Assembly: GCA_021234155.1 (NCBI GenBank) | Contig: JAJEKV010000072.1 | Span: 4,691,620-4,755,619, forward strand | Direction of reading: 5' to 3' | Length of the DNA: 64,000 bases | Origin: Isoetes taiwanensis | Taxonomy: Eukaryota > Streptophyta > Lycopodiopsida > Isoetales > Isoetaceae | Shown here: piece by piece, positions 32,816 through 44,657 of the stretch | Layout: each line of letters opens with the position of its first letter | Numbering within the stretch: the stretch's first letter is position 1 | Program-made: the position numbers and the translations under genes | Notes under the pieces: generated by a model | Told to the model about the DNA's origin: nothing | Seen by the model: the letters and a program-made list of their open reading frames with translations, nothing else | The model's database searches: none

Positions 32816-34197
32816 AACTCATAACCAATGATAAGTTTATTTTGAGTACATACAAAACAGATAAAATAGCAAACAAGGAGTACAAGTACAGACACAAAGT
32901 ACCAACCTTGCAAGTACTTAAATAAAGTATTGACCTTGCACTTGTATTCTAATATCAGACACATATTAATACAATTTAAATTAAACCACTTCTAGTTCCC
33001 TCTGGTGATGCAACAAGGCCTTGAAATATAAACCTAGTTTCATCCTGATATGGATATCAATAATAGAAGTGCGCCTGGTGATGCAACAAGGGCCTGAAAA
33101 TTACATCTACCTTCTGAATCCTGATATGCATACCCAACAATAGGGTGGTCCACTAGCCATCTAAAGTGAGAAACTCTAAACTACTCAAGGAAGCTAGAAA
33201 AGCATGGTATAGAAAATAAGAGATCTAGAGGCAAATACCTGTCAAAGCTTGGAAGAGCACCCTCCACGTAAAATTATTTTTGGCTCATTGGCAATGAGAG
33301 CACACTGTGGCAAAATTTTAGGGAAGACATCTGCTTCTTGCCATGCATATTGGCAATGAGAATAGCATAACATATCAGCAAAAAAGCTGTTAGAATGGTT
33401 AAAAAGCAAGTTCTTGTTCCCCAACTCTAAGGGGCTACATGGAGTATGGCAGTAACAGTAACGGGTCTTCTCAAAGATTTAAAAAATGCTAACCTGGAGC
33501 AAGGATGGCATTAAATAGAGGAATCAAACCCTCAATTTTAGATCGTAATGACAATGCCAGCAGCATCATCTGGAACTAATGTGTAGCCTATATGTTATGG
33601 GGGATCTGGAGGAAGTACACAAAGAAGTATCACGATCACGAAGATAACTCAATAAATATTATTTCTCACAGAAAACTAGACTTACATCATTTGAGCAGCT
33701 GTGACAATGCATAAAGTCTGGCTCTAAGAAATAAAGATCAACTTTACAATTGAGCCCAGCTTTAATCTCCAATATTCTGCAGCATAAACTTAGAGGTGAA
33801 ATGGAGCCGAGCTGCCAAAGATGGTATTCCAGAAGGATCGAAGTTTGAAAATGGCTGGAATACCTCTACAGAGGGCTTCATCAAAGAAACTCTCGCTTCA
33901 TTGGTGCAGTAAAGCATTTCGTCCCTCTGAAAATCTCTGTCAAATAAATGTGTCAGTGGAGTTAAGCAGCCAATAGGATTACGAAGTTAGACAAAGCGAT
34001 TTACCATACATTTAGAAAACAAAGAATACAAAGAACAAAAAACTATATTAACCTTCGTCTGCATGCGGAAAAAAATCATCTATCCAGCTATATTTCGACA
34101 CTGCATGCTTAACTGTGCTGTCCGCAAGTGCTGTGCTTCGAACCTTGACCTGTATGCATTTTCCCCTTTACGGCATGGCCATGGCGGATCAATCACC
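32816..34197 (-). other. CACTA element 1 cargo, unidentified exon-like stretches
   Basis: Mixed sequence with coding-like patches on the minus strand. 33424-33242 reads YAWQEADVFPKILPQCALIA then NEPKIILRGGCSS before a stop; one base later a GTATTTG donor is possible. No family recognised. Orientation agrees with the TIFY4 and THO2 exons nearby, so it may be further THO2 or other host sequence. Confidence 0.3.
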
Positions 34198-34547
34198 TTA
34201 AACACGGTAAAGAATTGGAAATCCAGGCATGTTATGACGTCCCTGTTCATATATTGATGCCTTCCTCTGCAAAAAAAAAAAGATAAGGAATAAAAGATAA
34301 GCATGCGCAAAGTATAGAAGTATGAACTGATAAAAGCATAAAGCATGAACTTGCAAAACTAGATGCAAACTAATCAAATTCCTCCAAATGCAGTCAACAT
34401 AAACATAGATTGTGGCCATCCCATGAAGCAGAATGAGTGCAAAATGCCAAGAGAACATGGATTCATGCTGTAAATGCAAACCTTCCAATGGTATACCATC
34501 TTCAATGTTTCATAAAGGAACCGTCCTAATCGACCCGCCTTCATATT
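34198..34547 (-). pseudogene. THO2: Captured THO2 exons (THO complex subunit 2)
   Basis: Exon 34547-34482 follows a TTCTTTGCAG acceptor and reads NMKAGRLGRFLYETLKMVYH then WK. After an intron, exon 34266-34198 reads RKASIYEQGRHNMPGFPILY then RV and TAA. Joined, this matches the THO2 C-terminal region in which RLGRFL.ETLK..YHWK is followed by YE..CGNMPGF..YYR. THO2 is the scaffold of the THO/TREX mRNP export complex. Only two exons are visible; the frame stops at the second exon's end. Introns are kept, so capture was at DNA level. The pieces lie inside CACTA element 1 downstream of the TIFY4 exons on the same strand. Confidence 0.72.
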
Positions 34548-34599
34548 CTGCAAAGAACATACCATTGGTTGAAGAACCTACATATCGTATATGATAATA

Positions 34600-34890
34600 T
34601 AAGCAAGCAACTATGATACCGAGTTAACCCATCGAACACGATGGAACTCGTGCATAGAGCATGATGAGCTATCAAAAAATACTATGGTTACCGTGGTGCA
34701 CACATCTTCATGACGTCTTTGTATCAAAAATGGCAACGGAATGTCACCGTAAGAAGAAGCTTTACCTGCTATATTGTTAACAAATTGTCGCATGATCCGA
34801 GCAACAGGAGCTTTCATTGGGCCAACAAAATACAGGCCCTGCCGAGTTTGGACTACGGAGACACAAATACACATTTATGAAATGGGCATG
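34600..34890 (-). other. Unidentified captured exon-like sequence
   Basis: The minus strand from about 34870 reads VVQTRQGLYFVGPMKAPVAR then IMRQFVNNIA, followed by a GGTAAAGC-like donor near 34768. It looks like a real exon, but I cannot name the family. It sits between the TIFY4 and THO2 exons in the same orientation. Confidence 0.35.
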
Positions 34891-35120
34891 TAAATGCCTT
34901 ATGTCTAGCAGAAAAACCATCCGACAGTTAACAGAAGATCTTTTCCTACCTGAAATATGCTGAATAACAGGAAGTGTATGAGAAATTGCATGATTAACTA
35001 GAAGCATCAATCTGTAAGGCTGTGCAAGTGGATACGTACATGACTATCTGTTGCTGGTTTTGTAGAAGTTGCAGATATGCCTTTAGTAGCATCTGGAATA
35101 GATTTGGCACACTTGTTTCC

Positions 35121-35610
35121 TGGCAGGATTATGTTTCCTGGGCTTTTGACCCAAAAAGGCTCTTCAAGGCAAGCACTTGCTGAATTGCCTGGGACTCATT
35201 CCAAGATGGTCTTCGCATGCCTAAAGATTGTAGAACATAGTTTCAAAGTTGTAACAAAAAATCATAAAAGATGTGTTTAATCTGATAAAAATGCCATTGC
35301 ACTCTATATATGCTTAAGCGAGAGTGAACCACATCTACTATCAGATGCACAGCTACAAAAGGAATTATCCTCTAATTATTTTCATTAAAACAAATAACTT
35401 CAGACGTGTTGATCTACATGCCAAATGTGCATTTTGCATTTAAAGACCGTCAATGCCAAAACAGCCAGAAGTGGTAGCAAGGGAAGAACACTACCTTTCT
35501 CCTTGAGATACCTGCGACAGTCTTCCCTAGTGAGCTGCATAATGTCGGCTTCCGAGAGCTCTTCTAAGGGCTTGATCGAAGGCAACTTCTCACTTCTGGC
35601 CGTTTCCCTT
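35121..35610 (-). pseudogene. Captured PEAPOD/TIFY4 N-terminal exons
   Basis: The exon ending at 35495 reads LPSIKPLEELSEADIMQLTR then EDCRRYLKEK(G), with donor AAAG|GTAGTG. After an intron and acceptor CTTTAG, the exon from 35220 reads GMRRPSWNESQAIQQVLALK then SLFGSKAQE and a stop. This is the PPD domain that opens plant TIFY4 (PEAPOD) proteins, transcriptional repressors that limit leaf meristemoid division by recruiting corepressors. No TIFY or Jas motif is present here. Intron and splice sites are kept. A telobox (AAACCCTAA, about 35973) and a T/C-rich leader lie just upstream, so the source promoter may have been captured too. Confidence 0.8.
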
Positions 35611-36840
35611 TATTGACTCGAGCTTTAAAAGGCAGGAAATACCAAATAAGTTTGCCGTAGCAGCTTATTTCTATGGGACGACACTGATGGTATATGCAAG
35701 ATCCCACAAAGCTGCCGAATCCCAATATTTCTTCTGGTATAACGGACGAAGCTGTATTGATGAATCCTTGCGAGATAAGATATTCTCAGGCAACAATCAG
35801 TCGGTTTCTCATTCTTATGCTGCCACAAAGCAGCGCTCCATTGTGCGGCAAAAATCACTTAAAAAATCACGGTAAGGAAGATTTGTCAGAAGAAAATTCT
35901 TCTATCTCAATGTTACTCCGGTTACTCCATGAGCTTACCTCAAGCTCCGTCACAATTGCTGCTCCAATCGACTAAACCCTAAGGAAGGGTTTATTTCGGG
36001 CGTGAGAACAAAGGATTTCAATTTGGGGCTTTTGTTGTGGACCGTCCAGATCTGAGATGGACGGCCGGGATCAGATTATCTACATTCAATATAATTGTTG
36101 TTGTATAAGGTTTCCAAAAGATCTTTCTATGGTTTTTTTAAGGATTGGGGAAGGTTTTTAATATTGGAGGTAGTTTTGCATGGGTTTTTTTCCTGGAAAT
36201 TTTAATCACACATGACCTTCTATTTTTGGTCCATCGATCTGCCTGTAACGACCAGATGGGGTTTTTGGATGTTCTAGAAGAGCCAAGGGCTCCGGATTCC
36301 TGTTCTTTTGTGTTTTTTTCTTTTAGACTTTTGTTTCTTTCGGATTTTGCACATCTGCTTCGGTTGTTTCTATTTATTTCGGGTTTCTATTTATTGGATT
36401 TTCTTGCTTGCTACGGATTCTTGTTGCTTCGAACCTTTTGTTTCTTTCTTCTATTTGTTGGATTTTCCTGCTTGCTATGGATTCTTCTTGCTTCGAACTT
36501 TTTGTTTCTTTGTTCAGAGTTCTACGTGCTTCGGATTTCTGTATCTTTGGGTTCTCTGCTATGAATTGGATTTCTATTTTTTCGGGTTCTTCATTGTGAA
36601 GTAGATGCTCGATTTACATGGCAACTGTTGGTTATTTCGTTTCTCTAGAGCCAGTATATTTTCATTTATTCAATGTGTATTTCTAAGATTTCAATGGTTT
36701 GTGGCCACATATGCATTCGATATATGCAATGGTTAATTAAAAAAATACAAAACCACAATATATGGGTGATATAGAAAACCACAATTCTATAATGTTTTTC
36801 TAGAGGTGCAATAACAAATTACAAATTATAAAAGACACCT
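35611..36840. other. CACTA element 1 interior, pyrimidine-rich, no gene
   Basis: 35970-36140 may be captured 5' flank of the TIFY4 gene. 36290-36600 is strongly TTC/TTT-rich, with repeated CTTGCT..GGATTCTT..TTGCTTCGAAC blocks (36400 and 36470). The long plus frame there (36145-36564) is a by-product of that bias. Confidence 0.5.
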
Positions 36841-37027
36841 AGGTACTTTCTCAAACTATATCTATATTGCTTTGATAGTGGTTAATTATGACAATTGTTT
36901 TTTGGTTGCCTTATGAGTAACGACTTTGTATAGCCACATCCGTTTAGTGATATTTATGAATAATAGTGAAACTATGCGACAAACAACAATCATTTTAAAA
37001 CATATATCGTGATAATATGAAAACTAG

Positions 37028-37171
37028 TGCCCATCGCATTGGTGGTCTAGTGGTAAGGCCTTGGATTGGGGTGATCCTCACCAGGGTTCAAAACCCACTG
37101 GCTACCATCGGGTGGGAGACGTGGGTGGGTGCAAGTCCCACCAACCATGCCTTCAATAAAAAAAAAAAAAA
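37028..37171 (+). mobile_element. tRNA-derived SINE
   Basis: 144 bp. A-box-like TGGTCTAGTGG near 37043, B-box-like GGGTTCAAAAC near 37086, a short unrelated body and a 3' AATAAAA..A tail. It is flanked by perfect 17-bp target duplications GATAATATGAAAACTAG at 37011-37027 and 37172-37188. It sits in the right subterminal array of CACTA element 1, so it arrived after that array formed. It needs LINE machinery in trans. Confidence 0.93.
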
Positions 37172-37631
37172 GATAATATGAAAACTAGCATAACTAACCA
37201 CCATGGCATTTAAATTGGTATAGAAACCACGTCTTAAACTACTCTTTGCGAGAATAGAAAATCAACATAAAGAACCATTGCCATATTTGAAGTGGTGTTG
37301 AATAGAAAATCAACATAAAGAACCATTGCCATATTTGAAGTGGTGTTGAAAAACTATACTACAAACCACTATCAATTTAATAAACCATGCTACATTAGAA
37401 AACCAACATGAGTGACTACCACTGATGCTAGAAACCATGTAACAAACCACTATCATTTTCAATAAACCACACTATACCAAAAAATCAACATAAATAACCA
37501 CCTACTAGTTATGAAAACCATTATATTATGTGGCTTTTATTAAGAAATAAATTTTTAGCATAAAAAACCACATCTATAGTGGTTTTTTGGTGGTTTATTA
37601 TGATGGTTAAATTTTTGGTTGCCTTGTGATA

Positions 37632-37983
37632 TATCTCGGGCTGGATCAAGAGATCCAAGCAAGAATAGTGTGAAAAATTGGCCTGGCCATTCTTTACATA
37701 CAAAATTTGGTTGGAACAAGATTGCATTTGAAACGGGAGCAAATCATTGAAATGGGAGCAAAAGGAATATTCCTTGAAGATTTCCTATTTTTCTGCAAAA
37801 AATGGCTAAAATGAGGTGTTAAAAAAAAGGGGCATAAAAATGTATTTTGACCCCCCCCCAAAATCACCAAATTTTTTCTCCAAACAGAGAATTGACTATG
37901 TCAAAGTGACACTTTTTTTAGCAATTATAATTTACCTGAATTGTCCTTTTGGAGCAAACCTCTAATTTAAGAGAACACAAATT
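37632..37983. other. Spacer between CACTA element 1 and DUF7869-like gene I
   Basis: AT-rich, with an A-run near 37825 and a C-run near 37855. Possibly the 3' UTR of gene I. No gene. Confidence 0.5.
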
Positions 37984-39770
37984 TTAACCAGAAATCGAAG
38001 TGAAGTTTACAGCTGAAATAGTAGTATTTTCAAAATTGAAGATTAAATCTTCATATTCACATTCAAAATTTACTTCTTTTTTCCTAAGACTCAAGTTATG
38101 TGCAAAAGTGTGAGGAGTGATAAGAGAGGGATCCAAAACATCTTCATGCTCGTTTATGCCATCTTCGTCAGTTTCACTTCTTTCACTGTCACTTGAGGAA
38201 GTGCTTGAGTTATCTTCCTCATCACTATCAACAGACGGTGAAGCATTCCCAACCTCTTCTTCATCTTCTTCTTCGTAGTTACAAGCCTTCTTAAGCAAGT
38301 TGATTGTTTTCTGGCGTAAACGATTGTCTGATTTCAATTTGAAATCATAGCACAGAATACTCACTTGTCGTAAGTCTAGCTCATCCCTGCATCCAACTTT
38401 CTTGGCCTTTTTTCCCTTTCCTTGACTTCTCATTTCTAGCTCATACCTACCTTCAAAAGCATTTTCTGAACGTGTAGCAAGCCAATGAATATTGAACTTA
38501 GTCACCAGGCCTTCCTCTTTGATTGTGTCAAGTACTTTGGCTATCCAAAAAGATCTCCCCTTGTCATCCTCCTCAGTCGGAAGAGCAATCAACATACCTT
38601 TGGTAATTTCTGTGACATTACCTGTAGGCTCATTCCTGCGTCTTGGACCGAGGTACATGACCCGGTCCTCATCTTCCTGTACTGCAGCTGCTACTGCAGC
38701 AATGCTTTGACCTGCTTGGTCCTGTGGTTGGTGGAAAGCATTAGGCCACTTAAAAGGTTCTTGCAACTGCCTAGGTTCTGAATCACAGTCTTTCGTAAGA
38801 AGCCTCTCTGCCACATTTGATCTTGTTCAGTGAAGTACTTAAAACCCGTGGAAATTCCATTTTCAATGGATTTCAACGAAGTGACTGGGGTACTCTTTTG
38901 CTGCTTTGACACTTTTGGATTTTGTAGAGGAAGCTGCTCAGCACGTTCCATGGAACTAGTGTCTGGAACAGATTTAAGGAAGCGCAATCCCTCTACCGGA
39001 CTCCACTCTTTAGTTATAGTGTACTTCTTTCCCTGCAAAAGGCTCTCTCCATTCTTCAAGTAGAATTTGATGTGATGTTGAAACGTAATGTCATTTTTCT
39101 TGTTCACAGCTTGTTCTCTGTTTGCACGTTGAGAGAAAACAAATTCCCTGAAGTCGGCAGTCTCCTTTAGAAGCTCAACTACTGGCATGGGAGTGTAAGA
39201 GTCTTCAATGATACGAACCAAAGTGGGAAGACAAAAAGCTTTTTTTCTTCTGAGACGCACTGAAAACCTGCTGAACATCTGATCTATTTGATCGTGTGTA
39301 TGCTCTACTAGTAAGAATTCGAGCTTTATTTTTCTAAAAATCTCCAGCTCCACTAGCATGGCACAGTAAGCAACGAATGTTTGATTTTTGTTCTCCCTGG
39401 TAGTGTTGTCAAGTTGCAGGTAGAGCACTGGTGGTAACTGCTGTTGCTCACAAAGAACCTTGTTAAGAATTGTAATTGTGAGATTTGGATCACCATGCAA
39501 ATTAGGATATGTTAAAAAGACTTTGCACTTTAGACTCCCATTGAAGACCATGGCCCCTACGAGGTGGACCTTGACAAAGCATTCTTCTGGCACATCTTTT
39601 GGAATGTTCAAGAAATGAGGTAGAGTCATCTTTTTCTGATCCATTCCATTAATCACAACGGACATGTACTCAAGTGGACGCTCAAGAGCTTTTTTCCTAT
39701 GCTTAGCAAGCTTCTGTTGCACAATGTCTGTTGAAGGAAGAAGCACAATTTCATTAATTATGGACAATAC
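37984..39770 (-). pseudogene. DUF7869-like gene I, C-terminal half
   Basis: After an AATTCAG acceptor (CAG at 39773-39771) the frame reads HRKKALERPLEYMSVVINGM, DQKKMTLPHF, VHLVGAMVFNG, LPPVLYLQLDNTTRENKNQ and VEHTHDQIDQMFSRFSVRL. Conserved D, N, ENKN and HTHD..D give an RNase-H-like, transposase-like signature, here called DUF7869-like. A frameshift near 38800 passes from ...EQDQMWQRGFLRK to MAERLLTKDCDSE. The second frame (38814-37984) has GRSFWIAKVL and VTKFNIHWLATRSENAFEG, then a long acidic Ser-rich tail. The N-terminal exon is at 50613-53925, separated by gene II and the palindrome cluster. I infer a mobile gene family; biochemical function is unknown. Confidence 0.7.
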
Positions 39771-39828
39771 CTGAATTTATGGATCATTTTTTAGTACACT
39801 TGCATGAATGACTCATTTTCATACACTA

Positions 39829-41988
39829 GTTGACATCCCCTGCGAGTGCTGCATATGCCTCAGCAGCATGCACGGGTATCTTAATAGTATTAGGTATCTT
39901 CTTCTTGTTTGATGGCTCCCAAGCGTAGTCGATAGTCTCCAGTTCTATGCGGTCACTTGCAGTCGTTGGCCTCCATCTCTTCTTCCAAAGAATTGGCATA
40001 ATTAGTTGGGTAGACTTGGTTCCTCATTGGGATTGGCTCCCACCAAGTCACAAGAATAGTCTCAAAGTTCTCCTTCTTATCATCCATTTGTGGGTCCTCG
40101 GTAGCTAGGCCCACCCAAGTTGGGCACAAAGACATCATCGTATGCCATAATAAAACATACCTTTCTTCAAATCTTTGTATGGGTTGAATTCGCATGCAGT
40201 TTGTCCTTCCGAGGGTCCGACATAAGGAGGAGGATAGTAGCAATTGGCTCCACCACTACAACTACATGAGGTGGAGCTCGCGCTTGCCTAGTAACGCGGG
40301 CCGGAAGTCATTATAAGTGCCTTCGCCATCCTTGATTGATCCCGAAGTTCTTGCAAGAGTTTCATCCAATATTCAATCGTGGACGGAACTGTGCGAAGTA
40401 CTTGGTTCGTTTCGAGCACCCTTGTTACTAGTTGAACAAGCAACCCAATGCAATATATGCTTGTGGATACTGTTTCGCAGCAGGCCAAGGTCCTTCACCG
40501 ATTTCTTGGGAGGAAGCAGCTTAGGATATCCAACTGGCATCATGGGCTTCCCATCCTCTTTTTCTTTCCACATCTTTATTCCACCAAAGCAGCAACCAAT
40601 CCAAGTAAGTGGGTCGAAGTTTTGTAATACATGACTGGCCAATCACCATTCATAGCGAATCTGAAAGTTAGAGGGGTGGTATGACCTGTCAATCTATCAT
40701 CCCCATCAGGTATATAGCCTTCTATAAAACCCTTCCAATCCAGAACTTTGTCAACAACATAGGGCGCAGGTGTATTCAAGTTGCATTTGTGGAATTCATA
40801 CAGTAGTTTTGGCATTGTGAGCACCTCAGCCTTCTTTAAAGATGTAGAGAAGTTACCAAACAAGGCATCGATATCATCATGTGTATGACCGGGCATCATG
40901 AACCCTAGCTCAATCTCTTCAAACACACCAAGATATACTAGGTAAGAAAGATAGGAGAAGACATACCTATTCTTGTTCTGTCCAGATGCATTGTCCAGCT
41001 GCAAATAAAGTATCTTGGGCAGAGGCTTCAATGATGATCCCTCAGCCTGTGGCAAATTAGCAGGTATGCTGTTATTGGATAGTGACAACTTTGACCCCAA
41101 GGCCGTGGTGTCTCGCAAGGAGGACACCCATTTTGGAGCAGATGATTCAGGCACTGACAGGTGGCCTCCTGCATACTCGTGCCCCATCTCTAATCTCTTC
41201 AAGATGCTATTCAAAGAACCTACATGGAAGTTAGAGTCATCTGGCCATAAGTCCAGGGCAAAGTTTCCATAGGATCCATTTCCATGACCATGAGTCAATG
41301 CACCAGTCAATGTAGTTTTGAGCTTGTCAAGTCTCCAGAGAGACTTCACAGATTGTTGCAATTTTGGAATTATTGTTTTCGCTTGATCCATTTTATCGTG
41401 AATAATACAAAGATATTGGCTGGGATACCTGTGGGAGTATAATCTCCACGATCAGTACTGTGTGCGACATGAGGCCTGCTCCAGTCTATGCGCTCTTCTT
41501 TCATCATGCAGCATCCTCCTCTCTCCTTCATCTTTGGTCTTCAGTAACTTTGTACGGATCACCTCACATGTATCGCATTTGGAGAATGCAATTTTCTTTG
41601 CGATACTGACATCCCGGAAGCTCCGCCTCCACGTTCTATGAAAACCTGTTGGTTATACCTTCTTGCCAGTCAATGCCACAACCTCTGCATTAACCTCTTC
41701 TAGAATGCTGGACTTCGTAAACATTGGAGGCAACTTCCTGACGTTCTCTCTTATCCCCTCCTCGTTTCTCCTGCTGCGATGGGGCAAGGATTCACCGTTC
41801 TCCCTCACAAACATGGAAAACATGGCCTCACATGCCAACGTCGAGGAGCGAGGCTTCAAGGTGCCACAGTTACCATGTTCGGCCTTGCGTGCACCCTCAA
41901 GAAATTGGGCCTTCCATTTCAGATACGCCGACTTTGAGATCCCGAGACCAAGGTACCACGCCCTTTCGAAAGCGAGATTCTCTTGCAA
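39829..41988 (-). pseudogene. DUF7869-like gene II, nearly full set of domains, frameshifted
   Basis: In order on the minus strand. 41988-41653: AFERAWYLGLGISKSAYLKW, EHGNCGTLKPRSSTLACEAM and RKLPPMFTKSSILEEV. 41640-41440: RTWRRSFRDVSIAKKIAFSK then CDTCEVI, a Cys-pair motif. 41391-40620: LPKILYLQLDNASGQNKNR and PGHTHDDIDALFGNFSTSL, the homologue of gene I's core. Near 40625 a frameshift leads into FDPLTWIGCCFGGIKMWKEK and KLLPPKKSVKDLGLL. 40243-39829: ILVTWWEPIPMRNQVYPTNY, another frameshift, then IELETIDYAWEPSNKKKIPN ending GDVN and TAG. At least three frame breaks make it a pseudogene. It is clearly diverged from gene I, so not a recent copy. Confidence 0.68.
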
Positions 41989-43040
41989 AGACTAGTCGCC
42001 CCACTCTTCGACCTTTCATGTTGTTGGCTTAACATGTCATAAACAAAAGTAACCCTATCACTTGATTTCATGGCAAGGAATTCCTTTTTCGCATGTTAAC
42101 AACTTGATTAAGTAGAGAACTTGACGCAACACCTATTCTTGCAACACAAGGTCCTCCCAGAATCGAGGATAGCATTCCGAAAGTGGTGAGACGAAAGCAA
42201 GCTTTGGTGGCCTTACAACCTTCCCGGGTCAGTCGGGAATGAAAAGTGTAATGTCGTTTCTCATAATTTGGGTGCTTCGATGCTCGAGCTCCCCCATTTG
42301 GACACTATATCGCTTCTGTTATTTGCGGTCTTTGCGGTCAATATCTCTCGAGACCTTTACTCCATCAACACGGACGAGGTCATTGTTCCATCTCACGAGC
42401 ATCCCCGGTTTTGGCAGCTGCAAGCAACCCTGGCAACGGATGTTCACTTCAGAAAGGGGAGGAAAACCTTCAGTTACAGATACTCCCACAAACTTGAAAC
42501 CCAGAAACTGGTCACAAACTGCATCATCGGGGCCAGTGAAAGATATGAATCCCTTTCCGGCGATAATGGAGTCGCAGGAGTGCCATATCTCACAATCCTT
42601 TTCAAGAAGGGTATATCTTGTCAGCGGTTGTGTCTCCTTTCCCACCTCCCGTCACTGCCTTTTCTTTGGGGACGCCATTACCGCATCGACTCACGAGCAT
42701 CTTCACTTCTCCGAGAACGAATGAGCCCCCGGCTTACGCTATTGTGTTTGCATCCGAGTTGGCCAAGGAAGGGTATGGTGGCCTTGAACACTTCCTCCAC
42801 ACCTACGCCACTACTCCATTCGATATTTCCTTGAAGTGGCATTGTGTCATTTTGCCCCACTCCCTTTGCTACTAGATGTTCATTAAGGAAGAGATACACA
42901 ACCCCGCACAAGGATTTTTAGAGTGTTAAAATCGAGTAAGGAAGGAAGAGAAAGCAATGCAAAGGACATGGGGGGAAGGCCATTCAATGGCCAGGTTGAC
43001 GGACAATGAAATTCCTCTTGTTCTTAGATTCCCCTTGTTG
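41989..43040 (-). other. Unassigned region upstream of gene II
   Basis: Possible further gene II or other coding sequence on the minus strand. 42645-42319 (108 codons) reads CEIWHSCDSIIAGKGFISFT, FVGVSVTEGFPPL and KPGMLVRWNNDLVRVDG; 42911-42678 is a shorter open frame. A longer plus frame (42268-42834) overlaps it without recognisable features. Neither can be called with confidence. Confidence 0.3.
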
Positions 43041-43343
43041 CAAATTGGGCGGCCGCCCAATTTGAACCGAATGAGGCACTTATATGAGGTTAGTATAGAT
43101 GCAGGCAGTCTCACACTGAGCACAAATAAGGGTTCTTGCTCTGAATAAGCTATGACCGGGGACAAATTGGGCGCCCGCCCAATTTGGTCGTGATTGTAGA
43201 AGAACTATAAAGAAGGCAGAGACTCGGCGCTCGCCCAATTTAGCTGCCATAGAGAAAACACATTCGAGTGACAACTTGAGAATAGGCACAATAGGCACAA
43301 CTTGAGATACAGTTTCCCCTACCAGCCAATTTCACCTATCTCG

Positions 43344-43401
43344 TCATCTACACAAAGGGACGAACTGGGCGGCCGCCCAATTTGTCCCTTTGTGTAGATG
43401 A
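43344..43401. repeat. 58-bp near-perfect palindrome
   Basis: The arms TCATCTACACAAAGGGAC and GTCCCTTTGTGTAGATGA enclose a GC palindrome core with two mismatches (CGAACTGGG against CCCAATTTG). It can extrude as a long hairpin. It shows that copies of the family can carry extended, copy-specific arms. Confidence 0.92.
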
Positions 43402-43743
43402 GACTGAACGAGGTAGACACTAAAAGAACCCCTTTTGATTGAAGGGACGAGGGTTGGACTGCATTATTGAGCTACCAAAACAAATACAATCGAGCATTGG
43501 AAGGGCCTGACTGCAGACAAGGGTGGACTTATCAGGGTAGTTCTTGGGGACAAACAAACGACCATGGAGAAAATAGCAGGCACACAATTCCTGCACACCA
43601 ATTTCAGGAAAAGGAAGGACTGCATCGAAACTTAGAGTTTATGTAAATGTGACAGTAGATGTCAAAGTCCAAACATCAAAAATGTGACCGGACTACCACC
43701 CCGGTGAATGATGAGGAGTAAATCAACAGGCGCCATCGAAAAG

Positions 43744-43853
43744 GCGTGAATGAAGAGGTGTGAATGAAAAGGCGTGAATGAAGAGGTGTGAATGAACAAG
43801 CATGCTTGGAGAGGTGTGAATGAACAGCCGTGAATGAAAAGGCGTGAATGATT
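43744..43853. repeat. GTGAATGA minisatellite
   Basis: About eight units of GTGAATGAARAGGYGT type, 13-15 bp each, with one divergent centre (CAAGCATGCTTGGAG). Non-coding; the antisense frame is a repeat artefact. Confidence 0.85.
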
Positions 43854-44657
43854 ACATCCCTTCAGATTAGATTTCCAGCAATTACACATCGAGCTATGGC
43901 GAATAAAACTAAGGAGCAGCACAAACCTTTGGAGATTTCGTGGCCATGAGTATGAAGCGCTGAAGATGTTTGCGTCTTGAAGAAAAGATAGTAGCCAAAC
44001 AGAAAGCGATTGCTTAAAAAACAATAGGTTTGAAGCGCATTTACATTTAAACACAAATTCCCCCCAAAATTTGAATGTAATTTCCCCTATTTTGAAAGTT
44101 AAATGTCCCCCCTAATTTCGAAGTAATATGTCGGGCCCCTAACTTTTAAACACAACTTCCCGCCTAAAACACGTGCGACACATGCATGACTCGAATTAAA
44201 TTTGGGCGGGCTTTAAATGACGGATTTGAAATTTAAAATCTCCGTGCATTTATTAATAAGGTCCACAATTAATTCCTCACACTCGAACCCATCAACGGTC
44301 CATTTTTATTTCAAAAGGCCAAACTCTCACATGCATGACACTTGTCTTCTGCTCACGAAAAGGTCCATAACCCTTTAAAAGCCCCTCATTCTCCTCGACT
44401 ACAGTTTTAGAAAATTCTGTGCTTCTTTGGCGCTTTCTGCTCCGCTTAACACTGTCGTCTTCATATTTTTTACCCATGAAAGTCATTCTCATCCCTATCC
44501 TGTCGCCGCACTATACTCCCAAACCAGCTGTCGGCTTCGGATCGAGCACTTGGCGCCTTGTGTTTCTCGGCCGCTTGTCGCCATCCTGTTGGCGCCTTCC
44601 TCTGTTTATTGTCCTATCGCCTGGGAACCCCTGTACACCAAGGAATCTTAGCAGTTG
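43854..44657. other. Region upstream of the spliced gene, possible promoter
   Basis: AT-rich to mixed DNA, with CTTTAAAAGCCCC near 44373 as a TATA-like candidate about 285 bp before the ATG at 44658. Runs of CCCCCTAA.TT-type sequence recur at 44070-44160. No open frame supported. Confidence 0.35.

Larger units (their letters stand above)
32135..37628. mobile_element. CACTA-like element 1 carrying host exons (Pack-type)
   Basis: 5494 bp. Left end CACAAGGCACCCAAAATT, right end (reverse complement) CACAAGGCAACCAAAAATT. The flanking 3-bp duplication is ATA at 32132-32134 and 37629-37631. Both ends carry long subterminal arrays of short ATGGTTT/AACCAC motifs in both orientations, as in CACTA/EnSpm elements, which also make 3-bp duplications. 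No transposase is inside. The cargo is minus-strand exon fragments of a PEAPOD/TIFY4 gene and of THO2. Element 2 (55463-63212) shares ends and subterminal style, so this is a family. The superfamily is inferred from end sequence, duplication length and subterminal repeats. Confidence 0.85.

Noticed and set aside
36145-36564. 139-codon plus frame rich in Phe and Leu
   Set aside because: Product of a TTC/TTT-rich repeat; no start context or family.
42268-42834. 188-codon plus frame
   Set aside because: Low-complexity-free but featureless; competes with minus-strand frames in the orientation of gene II.
43662-44054. 130-codon minus frame
   Set aside because: Mostly the GTGAATGA minisatellite read in antisense.
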